64,000 nucleotides of DNA from Paraburkholderia acidicola. Lineage in GTDB: Bacteria > Pseudomonadota > Gammaproteobacteria > Burkholderiales > Burkholderiaceae. Under the pieces are notes generated by a model. The model did no database searches, was not told the origin of the DNA, and worked only from the letters and a program-made list of their open reading frames with translations. The first letter of the stretch is position 1. Each line of letters begins with the position of its first letter. This document shows positions 16,341 to 25,900 of this stretch, piece by piece. The translations under genes and the position numbers were made by a program. The stretch is taken from the NCBI RefSeq assembly GCF_002362315.1, contig NZ_MTZV01000003.1, positions 481,737 to 545,736 on the forward strand. The letters are read 5' to 3'.

Positions 16341-17819
16341 TCACTGCTTCAACGCATAACCAAGCAGACGCTCAGCGGCACCGAGCTTTTCGCAATCGGG
16401 GGCATTAGACGCAAAGTGCGACTGCATACGCGCGTCGTAGCAACGATAAAGCGGAATCGTATTGGGTGCGGACTGAGAGTAGACCCAGCCCGCTGTACGA
16501 AGCCGCTGATAAGCATGCGCCTCGCAGAAACTTTTCTCGGCGAGCAGATGATCCGGATGACCGGGACGTTGACTGACGCAATCTTCGAGTTCCACAGACG
16601 CCGCCCCGCCCGGTGCGGCCGTCATCAGGTAACCGGACGTGGTTTCGAGTGTGTAGACATTGTCTTTAGCTGGAACGGCCGCTGTCGTCGACCAGCGATC
16701 ATGTAGTGTCGGTGCATACCAGCGCGCGAGTTGCACGCCGACCTGCGGCCCCGTCGCATCGCTGACAGGCGACACGGTCACGTCGCGAAACACAAGGTAC
16801 TTCTGGCTCCCATCAGCGTTCGGCGGAATATAGGCATAGACCAGCATCCACCTGTTCGACAACTGATTGCCCCCATTGGCCGCGTCGAGCAGTACCGGAT
16901 AAAAGATCAGCTCCGACGGGGCGGGGCGTGTCCACTGTCCGGGGTCGACGGCTAACAGCGGTTCGCGCAATGGTGCGAGCGTCGTGTGGTCGATCGTGAG
17001 GAAGAGACCCAACCCGCCCTTTACCCATCCCGTCAACACGAATTCGTGCCCGGTCTTCCACCACGCCACGCTGACACCCGAGCCACCTGCCAGCCGTGTC
17101 GCATCGCCAGCCAGCCCGGGTTGGTTCCATGTCCCCTGGAAGAACTTCGTCCAGTGCCCCGGACCAGGCGTAGAGACCGGTGAGCGCGCAACGATCAGGC
17201 CGCCATCTTTCGCGCGAAAGCAGTAGGCGTAACGGTATCCATCCTGGCCGTTCGCGACCGTGCAATCGCCTTCACCGGTGTTTTTGCGTGCAGTGGGAGC
17301 GTCGGTGCCGGTGATAATCTGTCCGAGGTCGTGCCATGTCAGGCCGTAGTCGTTCGAGACGGCTGCTGCCATCGATTTGTGGGTCTGGCCGACTGCATAG
17401 TCACAGGCAGTTTCAGCGTGAACGAAGCCGAGCGTCGTTGCTCCATCGACTTCCGCATGATTCAGCCACCGCCCGCACGAATCGTAGCTTGAAGGTTTGC
17501 CCGGTTCCATGACGGTGCGTTCGGGACCACCCATATCGGCCGGATCATTGCCATCGATCGCACGGGTATCGTTGTGCGCGTCGAAACCGCGAAACTGTCT
17601 GTCAGGCAGTGCGATTTCCGTGAAGCGGTTATCGGCCATGTTTGCTCCCGGGCCGCGTACTATCTGCGGAACCCCGACACGGATGTTGATGCATCCAGTA
17701 CAAACGACCTTGTCCGTGGCCGTTGCCGCAGATGCCGGCGACACAGACCCACTCAGCGTAAGCAGTGCAACTATCAAACCGGCCGTGAAACCACAGCGCA
17801 CCATGAAACGCGAAGACAT
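16341..17819 (-). CDS. Secreted sialidase/glycosidase-like protein with DUF5648-like tail
   Basis: A 492-residue exported protein. ATG 17819 is chosen because AGAGAGGTG lies just upstream; the signal peptide (GLIVALLTLSGSVSPASA) ends in ASA-type residues. The body has repeated features of a beta-propeller of the sialidase or glycosyl hydrolase kind: AAAVSNDYGLTWHDLGQII (an Asp-box-like S-x-D-x-G-x-T-W), then AWWKTGHEFVLTGW and LFLTIDHTTLAPL. The C-terminal 80 residues (SGYLMTAAPGG, YRCYDARMQSHFAS, CEKLGAAERLLGYAL) resemble the short domain often found at the end of secreted hydrolases (DUF5648 type). The substrate is unknown. Confidence 0.72.
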   Translation of the reverse strand: MSSRFMVRCGFTAGLIVALLTLSGSVSPASAATATDKVVCTGCINIRVGVPQIVRGPGANMADNRFTEIALPDRQFRGFDAHNDTRAIDGNDPADMGGPERTVMEPGKPSSYDSCGRWLNHAEVDGATTLGFVHAETACDYAVGQTHKSMAAAVSNDYGLTWHDLGQIITGTDAPTARKNTGEGDCTVANGQDGYRYAYCFRAKDGGLIVARSPVSTPGPGHWTKFFQGTWNQPGLAGDATRLAGGSGVSVAWWKTGHEFVLTGWVKGGLGLFLTIDHTTLAPLREPLLAVDPGQWTRPAPSELIFYPVLLDAANGGNQLSNRWMLVYAYIPPNADGSQKYLVFRDVTVSPVSDATGPQVGVQLARWYAPTLHDRWSTTAAVPAKDNVYTLETTSGYLMTAAPGGAASVELEDCVSQRPGHPDHLLAEKSFCEAHAYQRLRTAGWVYSQSAPNTIPLYRCYDARMQSHFASNAPDCEKLGAAERLLGYALKQ

Positions 17820-17961
17820 ACGACACCTCTCTTTCTGGAGCACACATCTCCGGTCGGATAGATCGACAGTCAACATGTAGAGCCGCTACGATGGCAGAAC
17901 TACACACGAAGCATGTGACACCGTTATACCCAGACAGGCGCGCAAAACGCCTCGCGCAGCG

Positions 17962-18405
17962 TCAGCCGGTACGCTCGTTATGCGACTTCAAGAGCACATA
18001 GTCTCCGTCCCCCGACGTTCCCGAGCCAATCTCAACGAAACGACATGCGCGGTAAAACGCGAGTGCGGATGTGTTGAGCACCAGACACTTCAATCGATAA
18101 CGCAATGTCGGCCGGCGCGGCAGCGCCCGTAGAAGCGCCGTGCCGACTCCCCTGCGATGATGGCTACGCGCCACGTACAGATGGTGAATGAAACTATCTT
18201 CTTCCCAAACTGAAATGAAGCCGACTGGATGAGCCAATTCGTCTTCGGCGATCAACAGCAATTCGCCCTGCGTCTGTGCGTCGAAATCCTCAAGCGCGAA
18301 TTTTTCGGGCGCCTGCCATTCGAAGGTTTCACGGCGCCCCTGCAAAAATAGTTGCCTCAATGCTGGCCAGTCCTCGGGGATGGCGCGTCGAACCGTGATC
18401 GTCAT
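17962..18405 (-). CDS. GNAT-family N-acetyltransferase
   Basis: A 147-residue acetyltransferase. The acetyl-CoA binding motif is [20 protein letters not shown], preceded by the strand [15 protein letters not shown] and followed by [20 protein letters not shown], all typical of the fold. The start [13 protein letters not shown] at 18405 overlaps the folD stop (ATGA), so the two genes are coupled. The acceptor substrate cannot be told from sequence. Confidence 0.9.
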   Translation of the reverse strand: MTITVRRAIPEDWPALRQLFLQGRRETFEWQAPEKFALEDFDAQTQGELLLIAEDELAHPVGFISVWEEDSFIHHLYVARSHHRRGVGTALLRALPRRPTLRYRLKCLVLNTSALAFYRACRFVEIGSGTSGDGDYVLLKSHNERTG

Positions 18406-19244
18406 TGATACGCGCGCTCCGCGGCACTGACCGTTTGCGCAATCAGCGTCGAAATAGTCATCGGCCCCACCCCACCCGGAACCGGCGTCACAGCAGCGCA
18501 TCGGTCCATCAAACCTTCGAGATCGATATCGCCGACGCCGCCAGGATGGTAGCCAGCGTCGATCACAATCGCGCCATCGCTGATCCACTCGCCACGAATG
18601 AACTTCGGCTTGCCTACCGCACCAACGACGATTTGCGCACGCCGGATTTCCGCCTCGAGATTCACGGTTTTCGAATGACATAGCGTCACTGTCGCGTTCG
18701 CATTCGACAACATGAACGCCATCGGTTTGCCAAGAATGGGACTACGTCCCACGACTACAGCACGCTTGCCCGCAACGTCGATCTCGTAGTGCTCGAGCAA
18801 ACGCATGATTCCAGCGGGCGTTGCGGATCCGAATGCCGATTCACCGAGCGCCATCAAACCAAAACCGTGACTGGTGACGCCATCTACATCTTTGGCAATC
18901 GATATCCTGTCGAAGCACGCACGTTCGTCCACATGCGAAGGTACCGGATGCTGAAGCAGGATGCCGTGCACGGTCGGGTCCGCATTGAGCCGGTCGATTT
19001 CGGCCAGTACATCGTCGGTCGTTGCGCTGGCAGGCAACCTGATCGCACTCGAATCCATACCGACGCGCCGGCATGCGTTGCCCTTCATCGCGACGTAGGT
19101 CGCCGAGGACGGATCGTCGCCGACCAGGATGGTAGCGAGGATGGGGGTCAGGCCGCCGTTTTTTGCCTTGAGCGCAGTCACGCGCACAGACAACTCTTTT
19201 TCATACGAGGCGGCTACCGCCTTGCCGTCGAGTAGCAAACTCAT
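18402..19244 (-). CDS. folD: Methylenetetrahydrofolate dehydrogenase/cyclohydrolase
   Basis: A 280-residue FolD that interconverts 5,10-methylene-, methenyl- and 10-formyl-THF with NADP. Catalytic features: Tyr and Lys in [11 protein letters not shown] (Y-x3-K), Asp in AKDVDGVT, the Rossmann motif [11 protein letters not shown], and [11 protein letters not shown]. The usual QLPLP motif reads LLQHPVP here, so this belongs to the divergent HPVP-type subgroup rather than the standard housekeeping type. ATG 19244 follows CAAGGAGA at a good distance. It pairs with the overlapping GNAT gene downstream. Confidence 0.93.
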   Translation of the reverse strand: MSLLLDGKAVAASYEKELSVRVTALKAKNGGLTPILATILVGDDPSSATYVAMKGNACRRVGMDSSAIRLPASATTDDVLAEIDRLNADPTVHGILLQHPVPSHVDERACFDRISIAKDVDGVTSHGFGLMALGESAFGSATPAGIMRLLEHYEIDVAGKRAVVVGRSPILGKPMAFMLSNANATVTLCHSKTVNLEAEIRRAQIVVGAVGKPKFIRGEWISDGAIVIDAGYHPGGVGDIDLEGLMDRCAAVTPVPGGVGPMTISTLIAQTVSAAERAYQ

Positions 19245-19523
19245 CGGTTTTCTCCTTGCACGACTGCGGACGCGCATATCCCCAAACGAGGAACACTCGA
19301 ATGCCGGACTAAGCGAAGTGGAAGTGAGCGCCGGTGAGCCTGATCCGGCACGGGCGGGCTGAACAGAATAGAAGTGGGTGCAAGCATCGTCGGAAGTCCC
19401 TGTGAGAACGATCAAGATGCCCAGGCGAACGGCGTTGCAGCGTCTACGCTTCCCGATGGTGATCCATCTTTTTTCGCCAGTCACGTAGAGGCGCTATTTT
19501 ACTTCAATCTCCAGTTGAGTCAT

Positions 19524-20672
19524 TCAAACGCGCACAAGACCCGAGGTTGCGCGCGGCGCATTCGTCGTGCCAAACAACGCGATTGCGGTGCGTTGAGGAT
19601 CGAGCCGCATGCTCTCGCTTGCGGCGCCTGCGATCAACGCATCGAGCGATGTGGTTGGCTTCAGGTCGCGCGACTGATAGAGATCGGCGGGCCGCAGTCC
19701 GGGCCAGTCGGCAAGCACCCGCCCGCCGGACACACCCCCACCGAGCAACATCGCCACCGATCCCGTGCCGTGATCGGTGCCACCGGTGCCGTTCGCAGCA
19801 GCGGTACGCCCAAACTCGGTGGCGACCAGCACGGTCGTGTCGTCCCAGTGTGGGCCGAGCCCGTCGCGCAGCGCGGCGAGCATCGTATCGAGCGCCTTGA
19901 GCTGCGCGGCAAGGCGCGGCGTCTGCGCGCTGTGTGTGTCCCAGCCGCCGGTTTCGATCATCGCGATGCGTGGGCCGTCTTCGCGCGACAGAAAACCCGC
20001 TGCGAGCCTGCCGACGCTGGCAGGATCCTGACGCGCACCCGCATCGCTCGCGAGGCCGCGTGCGGTCATCGCCGATTCCCACAGCGGACGCAGTTGCGCG
20101 TCCTGCTCGTACAGTTGCGCGACGCGCGTCAGCAGATCGTCGGGCGCGGCGGGCAATGCGGATGGCGCGTAAGACGCGACATCGGCGGGACCTCTCAATG
20201 CCATCGGTACAGTCGGCGCAAACGCGATGGCAGTATCGCGTGCGGGCGGCAGCAGTTGTGCGAGCCGGTTCAACCAGCCGTCCTTGACGCTATACGGTGC
20301 GTTGCCGCCGGTTTCGAGCACGTTCTGACCGTCGAAGTGCGACCGGTCGCGATATGGCGAAGCGACCGCGTGGACGAAGAGCGCCTGCTGCGCGGTATAC
20401 ATCTTCGCGGTTTCCGCCAGCGACGGATGCAGCGCGAACGTACCGTTGAGTTTGATCGCTGTCGCTGGATCGATGGCAAGCGCGCCGCGCAGCGTCGCGT
20501 AGGCGGGCTCCGCATACGGCACGACGATATTGAGGCCATCGGCCGCGCCGCGCTGGATCACGAAGACAAAGCGACGTTCGGTACGCGCGCTCGCGAACGC
20601 GATGCGCGGCGACACGAAGATCACGCCCGCGCCCGCGGCAGCACAACGGATGAAATTACGGCGAGACATCAT
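19524..20672 (-). CDS. DUF1501 protein, Tat-exported
   Basis: A 382-residue protein with a twin-arginine signal (SRRNFIRCAAAGAGVIFVS). The mature part shows the DUF1501 pattern: RRFVFVIQRGAADGLNIVVPY, AMIETGGWDTHSAQ (the D-x-H of the alkaline-phosphatase-like fold) and TTVLVATEFGRTAAANGTGG followed by DHGTG. These residues look like metal ligands of the sulfatase/phosphatase superfamily. It lies 15 bp after the DUF1800 gene and is surely in one operon with it. The function of the pair is not established. Confidence 0.92.
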   Translation of the reverse strand: MMSRRNFIRCAAAGAGVIFVSPRIAFASARTERRFVFVIQRGAADGLNIVVPYAEPAYATLRGALAIDPATAIKLNGTFALHPSLAETAKMYTAQQALFVHAVASPYRDRSHFDGQNVLETGGNAPYSVKDGWLNRLAQLLPPARDTAIAFAPTVPMALRGPADVASYAPSALPAAPDDLLTRVAQLYEQDAQLRPLWESAMTARGLASDAGARQDPASVGRLAAGFLSREDGPRIAMIETGGWDTHSAQTPRLAAQLKALDTMLAALRDGLGPHWDDTTVLVATEFGRTAAANGTGGTDHGTGSVAMLLGGGVSGGRVLADWPGLRPADLYQSRDLKPTTSLDALIAGAASESMRLDPQRTAIALFGTTNAPRATSGLVRV

Positions 20673-20687
20673 GATCGATCTCCTTAC

Positions 20688-22109
20688 TCATCTACGCTGA
20701 AAATCAGGCGACACCAGAAGCAAGGCGAGCGCGGTGGACGTACTCTCCGCGCGCGCCACCGCGCTCCGGGTGGCCTCGCTGATCGAGCCCGGGAGCAGCG
20801 TGTCGCCGAGCGTGTTGGGATCGAGTGTGTCGCCGGTGCGCGCAGCGAGTCGCTGTGCGAGTTCGACACGGCGCACCAGCGCGTCGGGCGCGGCCCAGCT
20901 CGCGGCGATGTCGTCGTAGCCGGCGGGCGATCCGGGACGCCATACCGGTTCGCCGAGTTGCGCGAGAAGAGGCGCGGCCTGCAGATTGCCGGTGTCTCGC
21001 CAGCCTAATCCGCGTAGCGACGATACGGCCCATTCCCACGGCGTTTTGAACTTCACCGGGGCGGGTGACCACGCTTCCGGTGTGTCGAGCAGCGCGCGGT
21101 ACACCGTCGGCAGATCGCCGCCGCTGCGCTCGAATGCGTTCGCAAGATGCGTCACCACGTGAGGCGATGGCGTGTCCGCGACGAAGTGACAGGCGAGCTT
21201 GCCAGCGATGTGCATCGCACATGCACGCGAACCCACAAGGTCTTTGAGGATGGCCTGGGCCTGGTCCTCACCGGGTTCGTCGTAGCGTCGGCCTAGCACT
21301 ACACGCGATCCGGGCTCGTGCAACGCTGCGCGGAATATGAAGCTGCCAGGCGGCGCGGCATCCGGGCGCGGGCCTCGCACGGTGGCGATGCTCCAGCCAG
21401 TGAGTGCGCGCGCAAACTCGGTGACGTCGGCCTGGGTGTAGCCGCTGCGTACGCCTAGTGTGTGCAGTTCCATGATCTCGCGTGCGAGGTTTTCGTTCAG
21501 GCCGCGTTTGCGTTCGGGGTCGCGTTGTTCTGCGCGCATCGCGGCGGTGCTGTCGGGGCCGATTGAGCGTGTCTGATCGAGGAAGAGTTGCATCGCTGGA
21601 TGGCGCTCGACGGCTGACAGCATGTCTTCGAAGCGGCCGAGCACGTGTGGGCGGATTGCTTCGACTTCGAATGCGCCGGCGAACTCGGCGACCTGGCCTT
21701 TATCTACCGATACGGCGAAGTGGTTTGACCAGAAATGTACGAGGCGTTCGATGAAGGGTGTCGGCGTGGTGAGCGCGCTTGAGATGCGTGCGGTTACGGC
21801 GTCCCGGTAGGTGTTGCGGGCTTCGACGCGCAGCATCTGGGCTAGTGAGCGGCGTGCGGCCTGGGTGGCACTTGCAGCGCTGGTGGCGTCCGCTGGTGAC
21901 TGTTGTTGTGTAGTGAGTTGCTGGCGTTGTTGGGCGGCGTCGGTGGCTAGTGCGACGCTCGTCGGTTGGGTCGCCCATGCAGGCGGTAGCGGCTGGTATG
22001 CGTCGAACTGGGCGGCGAGCCACGTGCGTGGATCGCTCGGCGCGGTGTCTTCCGGGCGAGCGCCGAGTCCGAACCGGTTCAGCGCGATTGCCGTGGGGGT
22101 CAGGGTCAT
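20688..22109 (-). CDS. DUF1800 protein
   Basis: A 473-residue protein matching the DUF1800 family along its length: ALNRFGLGARPED at the start, then VHFWSNHFAVSVDKG, LDQTRSIGPDSTAAMR, NENLAREIMELHTLG (the strongest family signature) and YTQADVTEFARALTGW. It has no clear signal peptide. It is always found with DUF1501, as here (15 bp apart). The pair is likely to act in the periplasm or at the envelope, but its role is unknown. Confidence 0.92.
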   Translation of the reverse strand: MTLTPTAIALNRFGLGARPEDTAPSDPRTWLAAQFDAYQPLPPAWATQPTSVALATDAAQQRQQLTTQQQSPADATSAASATQAARRSLAQMLRVEARNTYRDAVTARISSALTTPTPFIERLVHFWSNHFAVSVDKGQVAEFAGAFEVEAIRPHVLGRFEDMLSAVERHPAMQLFLDQTRSIGPDSTAAMRAEQRDPERKRGLNENLAREIMELHTLGVRSGYTQADVTEFARALTGWSIATVRGPRPDAAPPGSFIFRAALHEPGSRVVLGRRYDEPGEDQAQAILKDLVGSRACAMHIAGKLACHFVADTPSPHVVTHLANAFERSGGDLPTVYRALLDTPEAWSPAPVKFKTPWEWAVSSLRGLGWRDTGNLQAAPLLAQLGEPVWRPGSPAGYDDIAASWAAPDALVRRVELAQRLAARTGDTLDPNTLGDTLLPGSISEATRSAVARAESTSTALALLLVSPDFQRR

Positions 22110-22226
22110 GACGGGTCCTTCCGGGGTGCGTGTTGGGGTTAAACGCGCGGTGGGAGGATTTCCGTCGGTCCGGCTTTATCGAAATTCGAACTTCTCAAGT
22201 AGAACAGTACATCTCAAGATTGCACA

Positions 22227-22913
22227 TTATTCTTCGATATCGTAAAAACTGTACTTTGCGTTCCTCACAAATTCAAGAATATGAAAAATTCTCCCATCCT
22301 TATTGCCCATATCAACACATTGCTTTTCAAGCGCAATTAATTGCTGAAGACATGCCTGATCCTCATCATCCATCAGCTTATATTTTTCAGAATCACAGAA
22401 ACCCAGCATTTGCATTAATAAATCATGAAAAACAATGTCATCAGAATATTCATTTTCTGAAACGATGTTTTTTATAGCGTTATCCATAACAAAACCGCAA
22501 CGCTTTTTTTGAGAATTCAGCAGAAGATGAAAATCCGCCCCGATCATCACTTTATATTTTATGTCATTTCGATCCAGAATAAAAATCTGATTCGTTGATT
22601 CACAAAAATATGCAGATGGAGCTCCATAAAAAGCAAACTCCTCAAGACCGATGAAATCGTCTATCGATATCTCGTGCAACCCAGACAAATCCACCAAAGA
22701 GCTTTTCAGTTGTTCAATGGAAGAAGGAATATTCAGAAGCATAAAGCCAAGCACCTTGTCTTTTTTCTCAACAAGGAACCAATCTCCTTCAAGCCCTGAG
22801 AAATTCGATATCCCACTGAGCGATGCGATATTTTTCTCGACTTCCTCGAAGGTCGGGAATTTACCGGAATAAAAAACACTAAATCCACCGAGATCCCATT
22901 TTACATCAATCAT
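22227..22913 (-). CDS. Candidate immunity protein for the adjacent RHS toxin
   Basis: A 228-residue soluble acidic protein with no recognised family. It starts 9 bp after the stop of the RHS gene, exactly where cognate immunity genes sit. Its codons are strongly AT-rich (many AAA, AAT, ATT), unlike the RHS body but like the toxin tip, so tip and immunity gene appear to have been acquired together. Hydrophobic and acidic residues alternate (MIDVKWDLGGFSVFYSG, GLEEFAFYGAPSAYFCE), giving a mixed alpha/beta profile. It has no signal peptide, consistent with neutralising a cytoplasmic toxin. Confidence 0.65.
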   Translation of the reverse strand: MIDVKWDLGGFSVFYSGKFPTFEEVEKNIASLSGISNFSGLEGDWFLVEKKDKVLGFMLLNIPSSIEQLKSSLVDLSGLHEISIDDFIGLEEFAFYGAPSAYFCESTNQIFILDRNDIKYKVMIGADFHLLLNSQKKRCGFVMDNAIKNIVSENEYSDDIVFHDLLMQMLGFCDSEKYKLMDDEDQACLQQLIALEKQCVDMGNKDGRIFHILEFVRNAKYSFYDIEE

Positions 22914-22922
22914 CTCTTATCC

Positions 22923-25900
22923 TTACATTCCCGCTATTGGACTTGCCGGTGGCAGATAGCCTCCGCCAGGCGTTGGAATTTTTCCACCAGTTATCATAGA
23001 GTCGGTAATTGGCACGCCAGGATCGGAAGGCAATCCTCCGTACACTGCAGCACCACTATCCCCTCTCGGACCCGATGGTCCATAAGCCGTAATAGCCTGA
23101 CCTTTGACAGCTCCCGTGTTATCTCCGGCAAAAACAGCAATATCACCATCTTTTGCAAAAATAATGTTCTCATTGCCTCCCGAAGAGGCATACACACCAT
23201 CAGGGCTTTTAACTATCTCGAGAATTCTTTCATCGGAAAGGCGGCCATGATAGCCCTTAGGAGATACTTTTCCAGGAGCAATTTTCCGGATTTTGCCAGC
23301 CTCAGCCCTTTCCTGTATTTTTTTGGCCAGCTTTAGACACAAGCCCCAGGGGTCGATCCAGCTGAGCGCGTTAGGCGCATACCGATACTGATTCAACCCT
23401 CCCGCCAACCCAATCGGATCCGGCGTAATAAACCGCCCGGCATCCGGATCGTAGTATCTAAACGTGCTGTAGCAAAACCCCGTCTCCAGATCCTCATACT
23501 GCCCCTGCAACCGCAACGTCTGCGGAAGCGGTTGCATCACGTCTCCCACCGGATTCGCCTGGAACTCCGGCGCATATTCCTGCAGCACCGTGTTTCCCCA
23601 CGCCCGGTAGCGCGTTCTCCACACCACCCGACCGTCGCCGCTGGTCAACTCTTCCGGCGCACCGCTTGCATTCGTATGGAAGTAGTAGATTCTGGCCTCA
23701 GGCTTCGCCTCGGCCTCCAGCCGGTCCTTTTCCCCTTCGTGGTAAAGCCGCCATAGCCACTGACTGTCGTCGTTGACCGCATCGATCCGCGCCAGCGGCA
23801 CATAGCTTTCGCCTTCATACAGGTAAGTCACCGCCTGATGCCCGCGGCGTTCCTGTGCAAGTCGCAGGCCGTCCCAGATGAAATGCGTCAACCCGAACGT
23901 ATCGCGCTTCACGGTCCGTCGCCCAAGCAGGTCATAACTAAAACGCACCGTCTGTTCCACGCCGTGACGCGTCGTACCGACCTCGATCAGCTGGTGTTCC
24001 GCGTTGTACTTCAAACGCTGCACCGTATGTCCACCCGTCAACTTCTCAACCAGCCGACCATGTGCATCGTAACGATATCGCCGGTCCCCGCGCATCAACA
24101 GACGGTTACCTTCGACGCGTGCAGGCAACCCGACTGGACGCAGGTTCGACGCGGCATCGTATGCGAACTGCTCGGCAAGCACCCCTTGCGCTCCTACGTT
24201 TGTGCTGCCGGCCGCAAGGCTGCTCTCGAGTAACTGTCCAGCCGGATCGTAGCGGTAGGTTTGTTCGCCACCCAGTGGATCGATGCGGCTCGTCAGCTCG
24301 CCGCTGCGATCGTACGCGAACGCCTTGCGCAACACGTCCTGGCGGAATCCAAACGCCGCCCAGGAACCAGGCGCATGCTGAGCATCGCCGATCCATTGCC
24401 CTACCTTGCGCGACAGACTGTCGTAGGCCGTCATGAGCGTCTGCTTGCCCTGCGTCCGGCTCACCTCACGATGCAATCTGTCCCGTTCGAAGTCGCACAC
24501 CGTCTCGTCATTCGAGCTGATGTGGTGCAAATGGCCGCCGCCGTAGTACAGCCAGTTCACCGTGCGACCGTTCGGCAACGTCGTGCCAAGCCGATTGCCC
24601 AGCGCGTCGTATTCGTGAACCAGTTCGGTGAGCGTGGATTGCCCGTCGTCACCCACCGCCTCCACGGTCTCGGCGACAACCCGGTCCAGTTCGTCGTACG
24701 CGAACGTCACCGAATCGATCGGGCGGCCATCGAGATGCTTGCGCGCAAGCCGCACTATGCGCCCCGTCTCGTCGTAGTCGTATGTAGTCGCAGTCTCGGG
24801 CGTACGCTTGCCGATCAGGCGGCCCAGTATGTCGCGCTCGAGATCGAGCGTTATCTGCTCGGGCGTACCCGCCGCCTGTTTGACCCGTATCGGCGCACCC
24901 CTTGCGTCGCGCTGATATTCGACACGCACCCCGTCCGGTGCAATCTGTTCGATGAGGCGGTCGGCCGCATCGTACGAAAAACGGTAACTGTCACGCACCT
25001 CGTTATACAGGGTGCGCAGATTGCCGGCCGCGTCGTATTCGAGCTTGATCTGATGACCGTTCGCATCGGTTCTCGACGCCACTCGCCCTACTGCATCGAA
25101 TACGAACGCGGTGGTATGGCCGTTGCCATCGGTGAACGACGTCAGCGCATCCGCAACCGACCAGCTACGACCCTGCTCACTGCCATCGGCATAGCGCACA
25201 TGAACGACCCGGTCCCGGTCGTCATGGCGATAACGCGTCGTGTTGCCCAATGCATCGGTCAGCGCCGTTACTCGTCCTTCTGCGTCGTATTCGGCGTGCG
25301 TCGTGATGCCCGAGCAATCCGTGCGCGCGATCATCCGCTGATATCGATCCCACCCGAACTGCGCGATTCCGCCACGCGCATCCACGATCGCCGCGGGACG
25401 ACCATGACGATTCAGCCGGAACTCAGTACGTTGCCCAAGCGGGTCGATCTCGGCGACAACGTTGCCGCGCATGTCGAACTCGAACTGCCATTGCCGTCCA
25501 TCCGCGAGCGTCTTCTGCTCCAGGTCCATCCATAGTGGGTGCCACGTGAAGCGCGTCGTCTGGTCAAGCGCGTTCGTCACTTCGGTAGGCAGTCCGCGTT
25601 CGTCGTCATAACGCAGGCGCGTCGTCGCACCGTTCGGTTCCGTGAAACCGGCCAGTTCGCGATTCGCACTCCAGTCGAAGCGCCAGGTGTGTCCGAGCGT
25701 ATCGGTATGCGCTGTCACCAGGTAGTCGGTATTCCACTCGCACAGTTGCATACGGTCAAGATGGTCGGTCACCCGTGTCGTCTGCTGCGCGAAGTCGTAT
25801 GTGAACCGGTAACGCTCGCCATCGTCCGTCCAGTGTTCGACAACACGAGCCTCCCGGTCGGTCAGGCCGCACTCTTGCGCCAGTTCCTTGCGATCGAACT

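Noticed and set aside
19374..21008. Plus-strand open frame of 544 codons opposite the DUF1501/DUF1800 genes
   Set aside because: It spans the gap and two well-supported genes on the other strand; the translation is unlike a real protein.
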